Of a stretch of 46,064 bases of DNA, positions 25,315 through 33,688 are shown in pieces. Every line of letters starts with the position of its first letter. Positions within the stretch are counted from its first letter, which is position 1. The position numbers and the translations under genes were made by a program. Origin of the DNA: Clostridia bacterium (lineage in GTDB: Bacteria; Bacillota; Clostridia; Christensenellales; Aristaeellaceae); NCBI GenBank assembly GCA_017433405.1, contig JAFRHH010000032.1, forward strand, positions 1 to 46,064, written 5' to 3'. A model generated the notes under the pieces. That model saw nothing but the letters and a program-made list of their open reading frames with translations. It ran no database searches and was not told the origin of the DNA.

Positions 25315-25899
25315 GTGGAAGAGCTGCGCAGAAGGATCCTGGAAGAGGGCGAGGGGATCGGTCACGATATCGCCAGGGTGGATATGTTTCTGAATCACCG
25401 GATCGATACGAAGCTCCTCTTTTCGATGGGAAATGCCTGGGCGGAGCATTTCCGGGAGGACCGGCCGGATCTGGTGCTGACGGTGGAGGCGAGCGGGATC
25501 GCCATGGCCCTGGCCGCGGCCCATGCCCTGGGGGATCTGCCGGTGGTTTTCGCCAAGAAGGGCGAAACCGTCGTTCAGCAGGAGAATCTCGTCCAGGCGC
25601 CGGTGTACTCCTATACCCATAAGCAGGAGAACATCATCCGGGTGGACAGGCATTACCTGCCCGCGGGAAGCCGGGTGCTGATCATCGATGACTTTCTTGC
25701 CGACGGGGAGGCCGTACGGGGGCTGATGAGCCTGTGCCGCCAGCAGGAGGCGGAGGTGGTCGGCGTCGGGATCGCCGTGGAAAAGGGCTTCCAGCCCGGC
25801 GGCCGCTTCCTTCGGGAAAACGGCGTCAAGCTTCAGTCTCTGGCCGTGATCGACCGGATCGAGGATGGGAAGATCATCCTCCGGCCGGAAGAGGGCTGA
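25315..25899 (+). CDS. xpt: Xanthine phosphoribosyltransferase
   Basis: 194 residues, matching B. subtilis Xpt in length and wording: VEELRRRILEEGEGIG, VDMFLNHRIDT, VEASGIAMA, PVVFAKKG and the PRPP-binding VLIIDDFLADGEA. It salvages xanthine to XMP using PRPP in the cytoplasm. GTG 25315 is the start; AGGAGG ends seven bases upstream. It sits directly ahead of a nucleoside-type ABC importer, which together make a purine-salvage unit. A purine riboswitch is not evident in the leader; a pair of PurBox-like repeats at the promoter suggests protein control. Confidence 0.93.
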   Translation: MEELRRRILEEGEGIGHDIARVDMFLNHRIDTKLLFSMGNAWAEHFREDRPDLVLTVEASGIAMALAAAHALGDLPVVFAKKGETVVQQENLVQAPVYSYTHKQENIIRVDRHYLPAGSRVLIIDDFLADGEAVRGLMSLCRQQEAEVVGVGIAVEKGFQPGGRFLRENGVKLQSLAVIDRIEDGKIILRPEEG

Positions 25900-25925
25900 C
25901 CGTTTTTTCCGGGACCCGAGAGAGG

Positions 25926-26021
25926 CGTTTTGTCCGCGATCCGCATGAGCGGGGGCGGTTACAAAATGATCATCCGGACAGGATGACAGACGTGAACGGA
26001 GATTCGCAGAAGAAGAGGAGG
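25926..26021 (+). repeat. Dispersed intergenic repeat, copy G (full length)
   Basis: CGTTTTGTCCGCG ... GGCGGTTACAAAATGATC forms the first stem with inner CCGCatgaGCGG. The middle stem is TCATCC/GGATGA, changed on both sides relative to other copies. The third hairpin is partial, and a short insertion yields AGAAGAAGAGGAGG. The GAGGAGG serves the BMP-family gene. Confidence 0.82.
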
Positions 26022-26031
26022 ATTGGGAACC

Positions 26032-27240
26032 ATGAAGAAAATTGCTGCTCTGGTACTGGCGCTGGTGCTGTGTCTGACGGCCGCGGCCGCTCTGGCGGAC
26101 GGGATCGCCAAGGAAAACATCAAACTGGGGATTATCACGCTGCACGATGAGCAGTCCACCTACGACAAGAACTTTATCGATTCCGCCAGGAGGGCCGCGG
26201 CCAATCTCGGCCTGCGGGAGGACCAGGTCATCATCGTTTCCGGCATTCCGGAATCGGATGAATGCCGCCAGAAGGCGCTGGATCTGGCGGACGAAGGCTG
26301 CAACATCATCTTCGCGGACAGCTTCGGCCATGAGGATTTCCTGATTGAGGCCGCCAAGGAGTATGAAAACGTGACCTTCGCCCACGCGACCGGCACCAAG
26401 GCCCATGTGGCGGGTCAGGCGAACTTCCACAACGCCTTCGCCTCCATCTATGAAGGGCGCTATCTGGCCGGCGTGGCCGCCGGACTGAAGCTGAACGAGC
26501 TGAAGGAAGCCGGAAAGCTGAAGGGGTCTGTTCCCATGATCGGCTACGTCGGCGCCTTCACCTACGCGGAGGTTATTTCCGGCTACACCAGCTTCTATCT
26601 CGGCGCCAAGAGCGTCTGCCCGGACGTGATCATGAAGGTTCAGTTTACCGGTTCCTGGTACGACGAGATGGGTGAAAAGGCCGCCGCGGAAGCGCTGATC
26701 AACGCCGGCGCGGATCTGATTTCCCAGCACGCGGACTCCATGGGCGCGCCCCGGGCCTGCGAGGATGCCGGCATTCCGAATGTTTCCTACAACGGATCGA
26801 CAGTCGAAGCCTGCCCGACGACCTTTATCGTGGCCAGCCTGATCGACTGGGCGCCCTACTTCGAGTATCTGGTGAACCAGACCATCGCCGGCGAGCCCGT
26901 CGCCGTGGACTGGACCGGAACGATTGAAACCGGTTCCGTGAAGCTGACGGACATCAACGAGGCGGCGGCCGCCGCCGGAACCGCCGCCAAACTGGAGGAG
27001 GTTAAGGCCGGTCTGCTGGACGGCACCATCCGGGTGTTCGATACCGCGAAGGACGGCTTCATCACCGTCGGCGGCGAAAAGATGGAAGAGAGCTGGAAGC
27101 CCGGCGAGGGAACGGACGGCGCCTTTGCGGAAGGAACCAAAATCGTCTATGACGGCTTCTTCCATGAATCCGAGTATCGTTCCGCCCCCTATTTCGACGC
27201 TACCATCGACGGGATCGAACTGCTGAACAGCGCCTTCTGA
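26032..27240 (+). CDS. BMP-family (PnrA/Med-like) nucleoside ABC importer binding protein
   Basis: 402 residues with a Sec signal peptide (MKKIAALVLALVLCLTAAAALA). The mature part has the BMP-family fold: KLGIITLHDEQSTYDKNF, ANLGLREDQVIIVSGI, IIFADSFGHEDFLIEAA, GYVGAFTYAEVISGYTSFYLG. Family members bind purine nucleosides. No lipobox cysteine is present. A strong hairpin terminator follows the gene, separating it from the ATPase and permeases, as is common when more binding protein is needed than membrane parts. Location next to xpt supports a purine substrate. Confidence 0.9.
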   Translation: MKKIAALVLALVLCLTAAAALADGIAKENIKLGIITLHDEQSTYDKNFIDSARRAAANLGLREDQVIIVSGIPESDECRQKALDLADEGCNIIFADSFGHEDFLIEAAKEYENVTFAHATGTKAHVAGQANFHNAFASIYEGRYLAGVAAGLKLNELKEAGKLKGSVPMIGYVGAFTYAEVISGYTSFYLGAKSVCPDVIMKVQFTGSWYDEMGEKAAAEALINAGADLISQHADSMGAPRACEDAGIPNVSYNGSTVEACPTTFIVASLIDWAPYFEYLVNQTIAGEPVAVDWTGTIETGSVKLTDINEAAAAAGTAAKLEEVKAGLLDGTIRVFDTAKDGFITVGGEKMEESWKPGEGTDGAFAEGTKIVYDGFFHESEYRSAPYFDATIDGIELLNSAF

Positions 27241-27260
27241 TTCCGGCCAGCAACGGTTTT

Positions 27261-27304
27261 TACGGACTGCCCCCACGGAATACGGTGGCAGTCCGTATCC
27301 TTTT
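27261..27304 (+). terminator. Terminator/attenuator after the nucleoside-binding protein
   Basis: TACGGACTGCC pairs with GGCAGTCCGTA, eleven base pairs, followed after two bases by TTTT. Partial termination here would favour the binding protein over the downstream importer genes. Confidence 0.78.
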
Positions 27305-27351
27305 ATGGTAAAATCAGGTTCGGGCTCAGGATGAATTTTGGAGGAACAGCG

Positions 27352-29058
27352 GTGGAGAAAAAGATGGCCCTTCAGATGAGGGGAATTACGAAGCGATTCG
27401 GGTCAGTCCTGGCCAATGATCATGTGGATCTGGACGTCTATCAGGGGGAGATTCTGGCCATTCTCGGGGAAAACGGCTGCGGCAAGACCACCCTGATGAA
27501 CATGATCGCGGGCATCTATTTCCCGGACGAGGGCCAGATCCTGATCGACGGCCGGGAGGTGGTCATCCGGTCGCCCAAGGACGCCTTTGAGCACAAAATT
27601 GGCATGATTCATCAGCATTTCAAGCTGGTGGATCTGTTTACCGCCGCGGAAAACATCGTGCTGGGGGTGGAGGAGGAAGGGCGATACAACCCGAAGAACG
27701 TCGTTTCCCGCGTTCGGGAGATCGCGGAGCGGTACGGCTTTCAGCTGGACCCCGGCAAAAAGATCTACGATATGTCCGTCTCGGAAAAGCAGACGGTGGA
27801 AATCATCAAGGTTTTATACCGGGGAGCGGATATCCTGATCCTGGACGAGCCGACGGCGGTGCTGACGCCCCAGGAGATCACCCGGCTGTTCGCGGTGCTT
27901 CGGCGGATGAAGGAGGACGGCAAGAGCATTATCATCATCACCCATAAGCTGAACGAGGTGCTGGAGGTCAGCGACCGGGTGGCCATCCTCCGAAAGGGGC
28001 AGCATATCGCGACCGTCAACACCGCGGAGATGGACGAGTCGAAGCTGACCTATATGATGGTCGGCCGCAGAATCTCCCTGAACATCGACCGGAAGGAGCC
28101 TGCGGACGCCGTTCCCCGGCTGGTGGTTCAGGGGCTGAATCTTTCCAGCGGCGAAGGCATCCGCGTGCTGAAGGATATTACCTTTACCGCCAACGGCGGG
28201 GAAATCCTCGGCATCGCCGGCATCGCCGGCAGCGGTCAGCGGGAGCTGCTGGAATCCATCGCCGGCCTGCAGCCGGTGGAAAGCGGAAGCATCGTTTTCT
28301 ACAATCCCAAGAAGGATAAACCGGTCACCTTCTTCCACAAGAGCATGAAGAAGGTCCGGGAGCTGGCGGCGGAGGGCGCCTTCCACGACCGGGAAGGAAA
28401 GCCGGTTTCCTTTCAGGGGCAAAGCACCGCGCAGATCCGGAAACGGGTCGAAAGCGGGGAGGTGCTTTTCAATGAGGACGAGATGATGAACCTCCGGAAC
28501 AGGACGCCGCTGGAAATCCGTCAGCTGGGGATCCATCTGAGCTTCGTGCCGGAGGATCGGCTGGGCATGGGGCTGGTCGGCAATATGGATATTACCGACA
28601 ACATGATGCTCCGAAGCTACCGGAAGGGGCCGCACGGCTTTCTGGACCGGAAGGGCCCCCGGGCTCAGGCGGAGCAGATTATCCGGGAGCTGGAGGTTTC
28701 CACTCCCGGCCCCTCGACGACCGTCCGGAAGCTGTCGGGCGGAAACGTTCAGAAGGTCCTGGTGGGGCGGGAGATCGCCTATGCCCCGAAGGTGCTCATG
28801 GCGGCCTACCCGGTGCGGGGGCTGGACATCGGATCCAGCTACACCATCTATCATCTGCTGAACCGGCAGAAGGAAGCCGGCGTCGCCGTGATCTTTGTCG
28901 GCGAGGATCTGGACGTGCTGCTGGCGCTGTGCGACCGGATCATGGTGATCAACGGGGGCGCCGTGACCGGGATTGTGGACGCCCGAAGCGCGACGAAGGA
29001 GGAAATCGGGCTGCTGATGACCCGAACGGAGCGGCGGGAGGAGGTGCGTGAGGCATGA
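27352..29058 (+). CDS. Nucleoside ABC importer ATPase (two fused ABC domains)
   Basis: 568 residues, NupO/YufO type. First domain: Walker A GENGCGKTT, Q-loop IHQHFKLVD, altered signature MSVSEKQ, Walker B ILDEPTAVLTP. Second domain: degenerate Walker A GIAGSGQREL (no lysine, as in the family), EDRLGMGLVGN, intact LSGGNVQKVLVGRE, and Walker B variant MAAYPVRGLDIG. Roughly 70 extra residues (about 317-388) are inserted in the second domain between Walker A and the PEDR segment. GTG 27352 is chosen because GGAGGA lies seven bases upstream; ATG 27331 has no good site. Its stop overlaps the first permease. Confidence 0.9.
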   Translation: MEKKMALQMRGITKRFGSVLANDHVDLDVYQGEILAILGENGCGKTTLMNMIAGIYFPDEGQILIDGREVVIRSPKDAFEHKIGMIHQHFKLVDLFTAAENIVLGVEEEGRYNPKNVVSRVREIAERYGFQLDPGKKIYDMSVSEKQTVEIIKVLYRGADILILDEPTAVLTPQEITRLFAVLRRMKEDGKSIIIITHKLNEVLEVSDRVAILRKGQHIATVNTAEMDESKLTYMMVGRRISLNIDRKEPADAVPRLVVQGLNLSSGEGIRVLKDITFTANGGEILGIAGIAGSGQRELLESIAGLQPVESGSIVFYNPKKDKPVTFFHKSMKKVRELAAEGAFHDREGKPVSFQGQSTAQIRKRVESGEVLFNEDEMMNLRNRTPLEIRQLGIHLSFVPEDRLGMGLVGNMDITDNMMLRSYRKGPHGFLDRKGPRAQAEQIIRELEVSTPGPSTTVRKLSGGNVQKVLVGREIAYAPKVLMAAYPVRGLDIGSSYTIYHLLNRQKEAGVAVIFVGEDLDVLLALCDRIMVINGGAVTGIVDARSATKEEIGLLMTRTERREEVREA

Positions 29059-30185
29059 GTTCAAAATCCGGAAGCGGGGCACGTGAACCGCTGGTCCATC
29101 TGAGCCGGAGGGCTTCCATCTCCCCGCTGAAGGCCTGGGGGATCCGGGGGGCGGCGATCCTGCTGGGACTGCTGGCCTGCGGGCTGGCCGCCTTTCTTCT
29201 GATCGAGAAGCTGCAGCAGAGCCCGGAGAAGATCGGGGACTTCTATTACTCCTTTATCCGGGGCTCCTTCTCCACCAGCCGGAAGCTGTGGAAGTTTCTG
29301 AAGAACACCTCCATTCTGCTGTGCATCTCCCTGGCGCTGACCCCGGCCTTCCGGATGCGGTTCTGGAACACCGGGGGAGAAGGCCAGACGCTGGTGGGCG
29401 TCCTGGGGGCGATCGCCGTCGCCTTCTATCTGGGCGGAAAGATTCCGGAGTGGCTGCTGCTCCTGCTGATGCTGGCGGCGGCCCTGCTCTCCGGCGCCCT
29501 CTGGGGCGTGATCCCCGCCCTGTTCAGGGCCAGGTGGGGAACCAATGAAACGCTGTTTACCCTGATGATGAACTATGTGGCCACCTATCTGGTCAGCTAT
29601 TTCCTGGTCATCTGGGTGCCGAGCGGCTCCTCTTCCCTGGGAAAGCTGAAGTACGGGAAACTGCCCCAGGTCTATAATGAGCACCTGCTGATTATCCTGA
29701 TCGTGGTGGCGCTGACGGCGGGACTCTACATCTATCTCAATTATACGAAGCACGGATATGAGATCAGCGTCGTCGGCGAGAGCGTCCGGACCGCTCAGTA
29801 TATCGGGATCAACGAGCGGAAGGTCATCGTCCGGACCATGATTCTCAGCGGCGCCCTCTGCGGGCTGGCGGGATATCTGATCGCCGCCGGCGCGGATCAG
29901 ACGGTGACGGTCAACTCGGCGGGGGGCCAGGGGTTTACCGGCATCCTCGTGTCCTGGCTGGGGAAGTTCAATCCCCTGATGATGATTCTGACGGCGGCGC
30001 TGATTCAGCTGCTTAACCAGGGCGCCGGGCAGATCAGCCAGGATTTCGGCGTCAATAACGCCCTGCCCAACGTGATCATCGGAATCGTGCTGTTCTTTAT
30101 CATCGGGAGTGAATTCTTCATTAATTACGAAATACACTTCCGAAGGAGCGGGCGGAAGGAAAGCGCGGGGAGGGCTGTGAAATGA
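29055..30185 (+). CDS. Nucleoside ABC importer permease, first subunit
   Basis: 376 residues with about nine to ten membrane spans, NupP/YufP-like. It contains RMRFWNTGGEGQTLVG, then WGTNETLFTLMMNYVATYLVSYF and GYEISVVGESVRTAQYIGI before the C-terminal GGQGFTGILVSWLGKFNP block; these are standard for BMP-associated permeases. A long N-terminal segment precedes the first span. ATGA overlap with the ATPase and with the second permease shows translational coupling. Confidence 0.9.
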   Translation: MSSKSGSGAREPLVHLSRRASISPLKAWGIRGAAILLGLLACGLAAFLLIEKLQQSPEKIGDFYYSFIRGSFSTSRKLWKFLKNTSILLCISLALTPAFRMRFWNTGGEGQTLVGVLGAIAVAFYLGGKIPEWLLLLLMLAAALLSGALWGVIPALFRARWGTNETLFTLMMNYVATYLVSYFLVIWVPSGSSSLGKLKYGKLPQVYNEHLLIILIVVALTAGLYIYLNYTKHGYEISVVGESVRTAQYIGINERKVIVRTMILSGALCGLAGYLIAAGADQTVTVNSAGGQGFTGILVSWLGKFNPLMMILTAALIQLLNQGAGQISQDFGVNNALPNVIIGIVLFFIIGSEFFINYEIHFRRSGRKESAGRAVK

Positions 30186-31135
30186 ATATCTGGCTGAATT
30201 TCCTGATCGACTCCCTGGCCTTCGGCGCGGTTTTCATCTATGGCTCCACGGGGGAGATCCTGACGGAAAAGGCGGGGCACCTGAACCTCGGCATTCCCGG
30301 GATTATGTGCATGGGCGGCGCCGGGGGATGTCTGGTGCTGAACGCCATCGGAAAGAGCGCCCTTCCGCCCTTTGTGATCGTGACGCTGGGAATCCTGGGG
30401 GCGCTGGCCTTCGCCATGCTGTGCGGGGGGATCTATGCCTTTCTGACGGTGACGCTCCGGGCCAACCAGAACGTGACGGGGCTGACCCTGACCACCTTCG
30501 GCGTCGGGCTGTCGAAGGTGATCATGACCAAGCTGGATACCGTCGTCTACCTCGTCAGCACCCGGGACTATTTCCGCTGGCCCTTCGCGGGGCGGAAGGA
30601 CAGCCTTCAGCTGCTTGGCGTGCTGTTCTTTCTGGCGATCGCGGTGGCGCTGATTTCGAGCTGGGTTCTCTTCCGGACGAAGACGGGACTGCATCTGCGG
30701 GCGGTCGGCGAGAACCCCGGGACAGCAGACGCGGTCGGCATCAACGTCACCCGGTATAAATACCTGGCCACCCTGATCGGCAGCGGTATCGCCGGGCTGG
30801 GAGGCCTCTACTACATCATCGACTACATGGCCAGCCAGGAAGCCTATCTCAGCGTGGAGGCCTGGGGCTGGCTGAGCATCGCGCTGGTCATCTTCGCCCT
30901 GTGGCGGCCCCATATGACGATTATCGGATCGACGGTGTTCGGAATTCTTTTCTCCCTCGGCAGCTTCATTACCAACGTCAGCTGGATCAAGGTGACGATG
31001 GCGACGATTCCGCTGCTGAAGATGCTGCCCTACGTGGTGACGATCCTGGTGCTGATTATTTCCAGCATCCGGAACAAGCGGGAGAACCAGCCGCCGGCCA
31101 GCCTGGGGCTGAGCTATTTCCGGGAGGAAAGGTAA
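30182..31135 (+). CDS. Nucleoside ABC importer permease, second subunit
   Basis: 317 residues, NupQ/YufQ-like, about eight membrane spans. It opens with DSLAFGAVFIYGSTGEILTEKAGHLNLGIPGIM, the family N-terminal signature, and later has LHLRAVGENPGTADAVGINV, the coupling loop. It forms the pore with the preceding permease. It ends 57 bp before degV, with a half-copy of the dispersed repeat in between, and no terminator is visible, so the importer transcript may run into degV. Confidence 0.9.
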   Translation: MNIWLNFLIDSLAFGAVFIYGSTGEILTEKAGHLNLGIPGIMCMGGAGGCLVLNAIGKSALPPFVIVTLGILGALAFAMLCGGIYAFLTVTLRANQNVTGLTLTTFGVGLSKVIMTKLDTVVYLVSTRDYFRWPFAGRKDSLQLLGVLFFLAIAVALISSWVLFRTKTGLHLRAVGENPGTADAVGINVTRYKYLATLIGSGIAGLGGLYYIIDYMASQEAYLSVEAWGWLSIALVIFALWRPHMTIIGSTVFGILFSLGSFITNVSWIKVTMATIPLLKMLPYVVTILVLIISSIRNKRENQPPASLGLSYFREER

Positions 31136-31140
31136 AGAAA

Positions 31141-31181
31141 GAAGACAGAAAAGCAGACGTGAACGAACATTTCCAGAGGAG
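31141..31181 (+). repeat. Dispersed intergenic repeat, copy H (3' half only)
   Basis: GACAGAAAAGCAGACGTGAACG, a degenerate right arm, then CCAGAGGAG. It lacks the first hairpin. The AGAGGAG at 31175-31181 is the ribosome site of degV. Confidence 0.7.
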
Positions 31182-31191
31182 ACAGACGAAC

Positions 31192-32046
31192 ATGAAGATT
31201 AAAATCAGCGCCGACAGCACCTGCGACCTGAGCCCGGAGCTGATCCGGAAATACGGTATCGGCATCACTCCCCTGAGCGTGATCATCGACGGGCAGGTCT
31301 ATCACGACGGCATCGACGTAACGCCCCGGGATATCTTCCGGGCCTCCGACGCGGGAAAATCCGTCCGGACCGCGGCGGTCAACACCTACGAATACCGGGA
31401 GTTTTTCCGGGAACAGCTGAAAACGAATGACCAGCTGGTGCATATCTGCATCTCCAGCGAGTTTTCCACCTGCTATGCCGACGCCTGCGAAGCCGCCAGA
31501 GAGCTGGAGCACGTTTATATCGTGGACAGCCGGAATCTGTCCACGGGGAGCGGCCTGCTGGTGCTCGAGGGGGCGGAGATGGCGGCGAAGGGCATGGAAG
31601 GCGCCGAAATCGCGGAGACCCTGCGGCGGAGAACCGGCCTGGTGGACGCCAGCTTCGTCGTCCGGACGGTGGAGTATCTTCGCCGGGGCGGGCGGTGCAG
31701 CGGGTTGGAGGCCATGGGGGCCAAGCTGCTGCACATCCGTCCGTCCATTAAGGTGACGGACGGACGGATGCATCCGGGGGAAAAGTACCGGGGACGCTAT
31801 GAGCATTATCTGAAGCATTATATCCGGGATACCCTGGCCCAGGACGCGGATATCGATTTCCGGCGGGTCTTTATCACCCACAGCCCCAGCGAGGAGGGGC
31901 TGGTCAGCTTTGCCATTGAGACGGTCAAGAGCTACGGCCTGTTCCGGGAGGTGCTGGAGACCATGGCCGGCTGCACGGTCTGCACCCATTGCGGGCCGGA
32001 TACCCTGGGGCTCCTGTTCATGCGCAGAGAACCGAGACCGCTATGA
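31192..32046 (+). CDS. DegV-family fatty-acid-binding protein
   Basis: 284 residues, normal for DegV/FakB. It opens with KIKISADSTCDLSPELI (the DSTCDL motif), then SVIIDGQVYHDGIDVTPRDIF, the SVRTAAVNTYEY motif at the lipid-binding site, and VDSRNLSTGSGLLV. Family proteins hold a fatty acid, in known cases for phosphorylation by FakA; no FakA partner is in this window. ATG 31192 follows AGAGGAG by ten bases. The stop overlaps the next gene (ATGA), so the two are coupled. Confidence 0.93.
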   Translation: MKIKISADSTCDLSPELIRKYGIGITPLSVIIDGQVYHDGIDVTPRDIFRASDAGKSVRTAAVNTYEYREFFREQLKTNDQLVHICISSEFSTCYADACEAARELEHVYIVDSRNLSTGSGLLVLEGAEMAAKGMEGAEIAETLRRRTGLVDASFVVRTVEYLRRGGRCSGLEAMGAKLLHIRPSIKVTDGRMHPGEKYRGRYEHYLKHYIRDTLAQDADIDFRRVFITHSPSEEGLVSFAIETVKSYGLFREVLETMAGCTVCTHCGPDTLGLLFMRREPRPL

Positions 32047-32489
32047 AGAAAAAGAAGAATCCGAAGCTGATCGCCGGGCTGACCGCCCTGGCGGCCCTGC
32101 TGATCCTGAGCGGGGTGCTGGCCTCCCGGATGATTCCGACGATCCGGGAAACCCAAAGGGAGATGAGCCTGACGCCGACGCCGCTGCCGCCGGCGCCGGG
32201 AAGCGTGCGGGCGGTGACCCCGGATCCGGCGGCGCCCACGGCGGAGCCCCTGCTGCGCACCGGTTCCCGGGGCCAGGAGGTGACGGATCTCCAGAGCCGG
32301 CTGGCCACGCTGGGGTATTATGACGCCGCCCAGGTGGACGGAACCTACGGCAGCGGAACCCGGGACGCGGTGATGAAGTTTCAGCGGATGAACGGGCTGG
32401 AGGCGGACGGGGTCGTCGGCGCGGAAACCAGGGCGGTTCTGTTCTCTGCCCAGGCGGTCCCCTGGTCCGAGCCGCAAGTCACGGATTAG
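32043..32489 (+). CDS. Membrane-anchored peptidoglycan-binding (PG_binding_1) protein
   Basis: 148 residues. A basic N-terminus (MKKKKNPK) and one membrane span at about residues 10-27 anchor the protein outside. A proline/threonine-rich linker follows (residues 42-70). The C-terminal module is a single PG_binding_1 repeat: LRTGSRGQEVTDLQSRLATL, GYYDAAQVDGTYGSGT, AVMKFQRMNGLEADGVVG. It should hold to the cell wall. No catalytic domain is present, so a role as a wall-binding anchor or partner is inferred. It overlaps degV by four bases. Confidence 0.88.
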   Translation: MKKKKNPKLIAGLTALAALLILSGVLASRMIPTIRETQREMSLTPTPLPPAPGSVRAVTPDPAAPTAEPLLRTGSRGQEVTDLQSRLATLGYYDAAQVDGTYGSGTRDAVMKFQRMNGLEADGVVGAETRAVLFSAQAVPWSEPQVTD

Positions 32490-32493
32490 AGGA

Positions 32494-32594
32494 GACAGAC
32501 GGATTTTGTCCGCGAACGCTCAGGCGGAGCGGCTTCAAAATCGTCATCCGGATATAAAGACAGACGTGAACCGCCGTTCACAAGAAAGAGGGGA
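32494..32594 (+). repeat. Dispersed intergenic repeat, copy I (full length)
   Basis: GACAGACGGATTTTGTCCGC ... GCGGCTTCAAAATCGTC makes the first stem with inner CGCtcagGCG; the middle stem is weak; GTGAACcgccGTTCAC is a perfect third hairpin. The end has an insertion (CAAGAAAGAGGGGAG), and that GAGGGGAG is the ribosome site of the ABC ATPase gene. Confidence 0.85.
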
Positions 32595-32602
32595 GATCGG
32601 TC

Positions 32603-33688
32603 ATGAAGGTCGTACTGGAAAATCTGACCAAACGGTTTCCGGGCAGAGGCAAGAAGGACGCCGACGTCATCGCGGTGAACCGTTTCAACTTCGAGATTCC
32701 CGACGGGCAGCTGATCGGCCTGCTGGGGCCCAGCGGCTGCGGAAAAAGCACGACGCTGAACCTGATCAGCGGGCTGGAGACGCCGACGGAGGGCCGGATC
32801 CTCTTCGGGGATCAGGATGTGACGGCCCTGCCGCCGGAGGAGCGGGGCGTCGGGCTGGTGTTCCAGAACTACGCCCTGTATCCGCATATGACGGTCGAGG
32901 AAAACATCGTCTTTCCCCTGGAGAACCTTCGGGGGGAAAAGAGAATGTCGAAGGAAGCCATGCATCAGAAGGCGGCGGAGGCCGCGAAGCTGGTGCAGAT
33001 CGACCATCTGATGGAGCGCAAACCCCGGGAGCTTTCCGGCGGCCAGCAGCAGCGGGTCGCCATCGCCCGGGCCCTGGTCAAGATTCCCCGGGTGCTGCTG
33101 CTGGACGAGCCCCTGAGCAACCTGGACGCGAGGCTGCGGCTGCAGACCCGGGAGGAGCTTCGCCGGATCCAGCGGGAGACCGGCGTGACGACGATTTTTG
33201 TGACCCACGATCAGGAGGAGGCCATGAGCATCAGCGATCTGATCGTCGTCATGAAGGACGGGATTCTTCAGCAGATCGGGAAGCCCCAGGAGGTCTACGA
33301 CGAGCCGGTGAACCTCTTCGTGGCCCAGTTCCTCGGGACGCCCCAGATCAACGTCTTCGAAGGGGAAATCCGGGGCGGAAAGGTCATGATCGGGAAGGAG
33401 GCCGTGCTGGACGCGCCCGGAAAGCGGGAGGGCGAGGTCTGGGTCGCGATCCGGCCGGAGGGCTTCATGCCGGATCCCGATGGTCCCTTTACCTGCCGGA
33501 TGGACCGGATCGAGGTCATGGGCCGGGATGTCAGCGTGGTTTCCACCCATGAGAAGATGACGGGGCGGAACATCCGCAGCATCATCAGCGCGGAGATTCC
33601 CGTGGACAGCCGGGCGGAGACGATCCGCTTCCGGCTCAGGCCGAACAAGGTCTTTCTGTTTGACCGGGAGAGCGAGGCGAGGGTATGA
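32603..33688 (+). CDS. Carbohydrate ABC importer ATPase (MalK/UgpC/MsmK family)
   Basis: 361 residues. ABC domain: Walker A GPSGCGKST, Q-loop LVFQNYALYPHMTVEEN, signature ELSGGQQQRVAIARAL, Walker B LLLDEPLSNLDARLR, switch ThrHis in FVTHDQEEAMSISD. The C-terminal third (from about residue 240) is the TOBE-type regulatory domain of this family. It drives sugar or glycerol-phosphate uptake with the permeases that follow. Its stop overlaps the first permease (ATGA). The cognate binding protein gene lies downstream. Confidence 0.93.
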   Translation: MKVVLENLTKRFPGRGKKDADVIAVNRFNFEIPDGQLIGLLGPSGCGKSTTLNLISGLETPTEGRILFGDQDVTALPPEERGVGLVFQNYALYPHMTVEENIVFPLENLRGEKRMSKEAMHQKAAEAAKLVQIDHLMERKPRELSGGQQQRVAIARALVKIPRVLLLDEPLSNLDARLRLQTREELRRIQRETGVTTIFVTHDQEEAMSISDLIVVMKDGILQQIGKPQEVYDEPVNLFVAQFLGTPQINVFEGEIRGGKVMIGKEAVLDAPGKREGEVWVAIRPEGFMPDPDGPFTCRMDRIEVMGRDVSVVSTHEKMTGRNIRSIISAEIPVDSRAETIRFRLRPNKVFLFDRESEARV

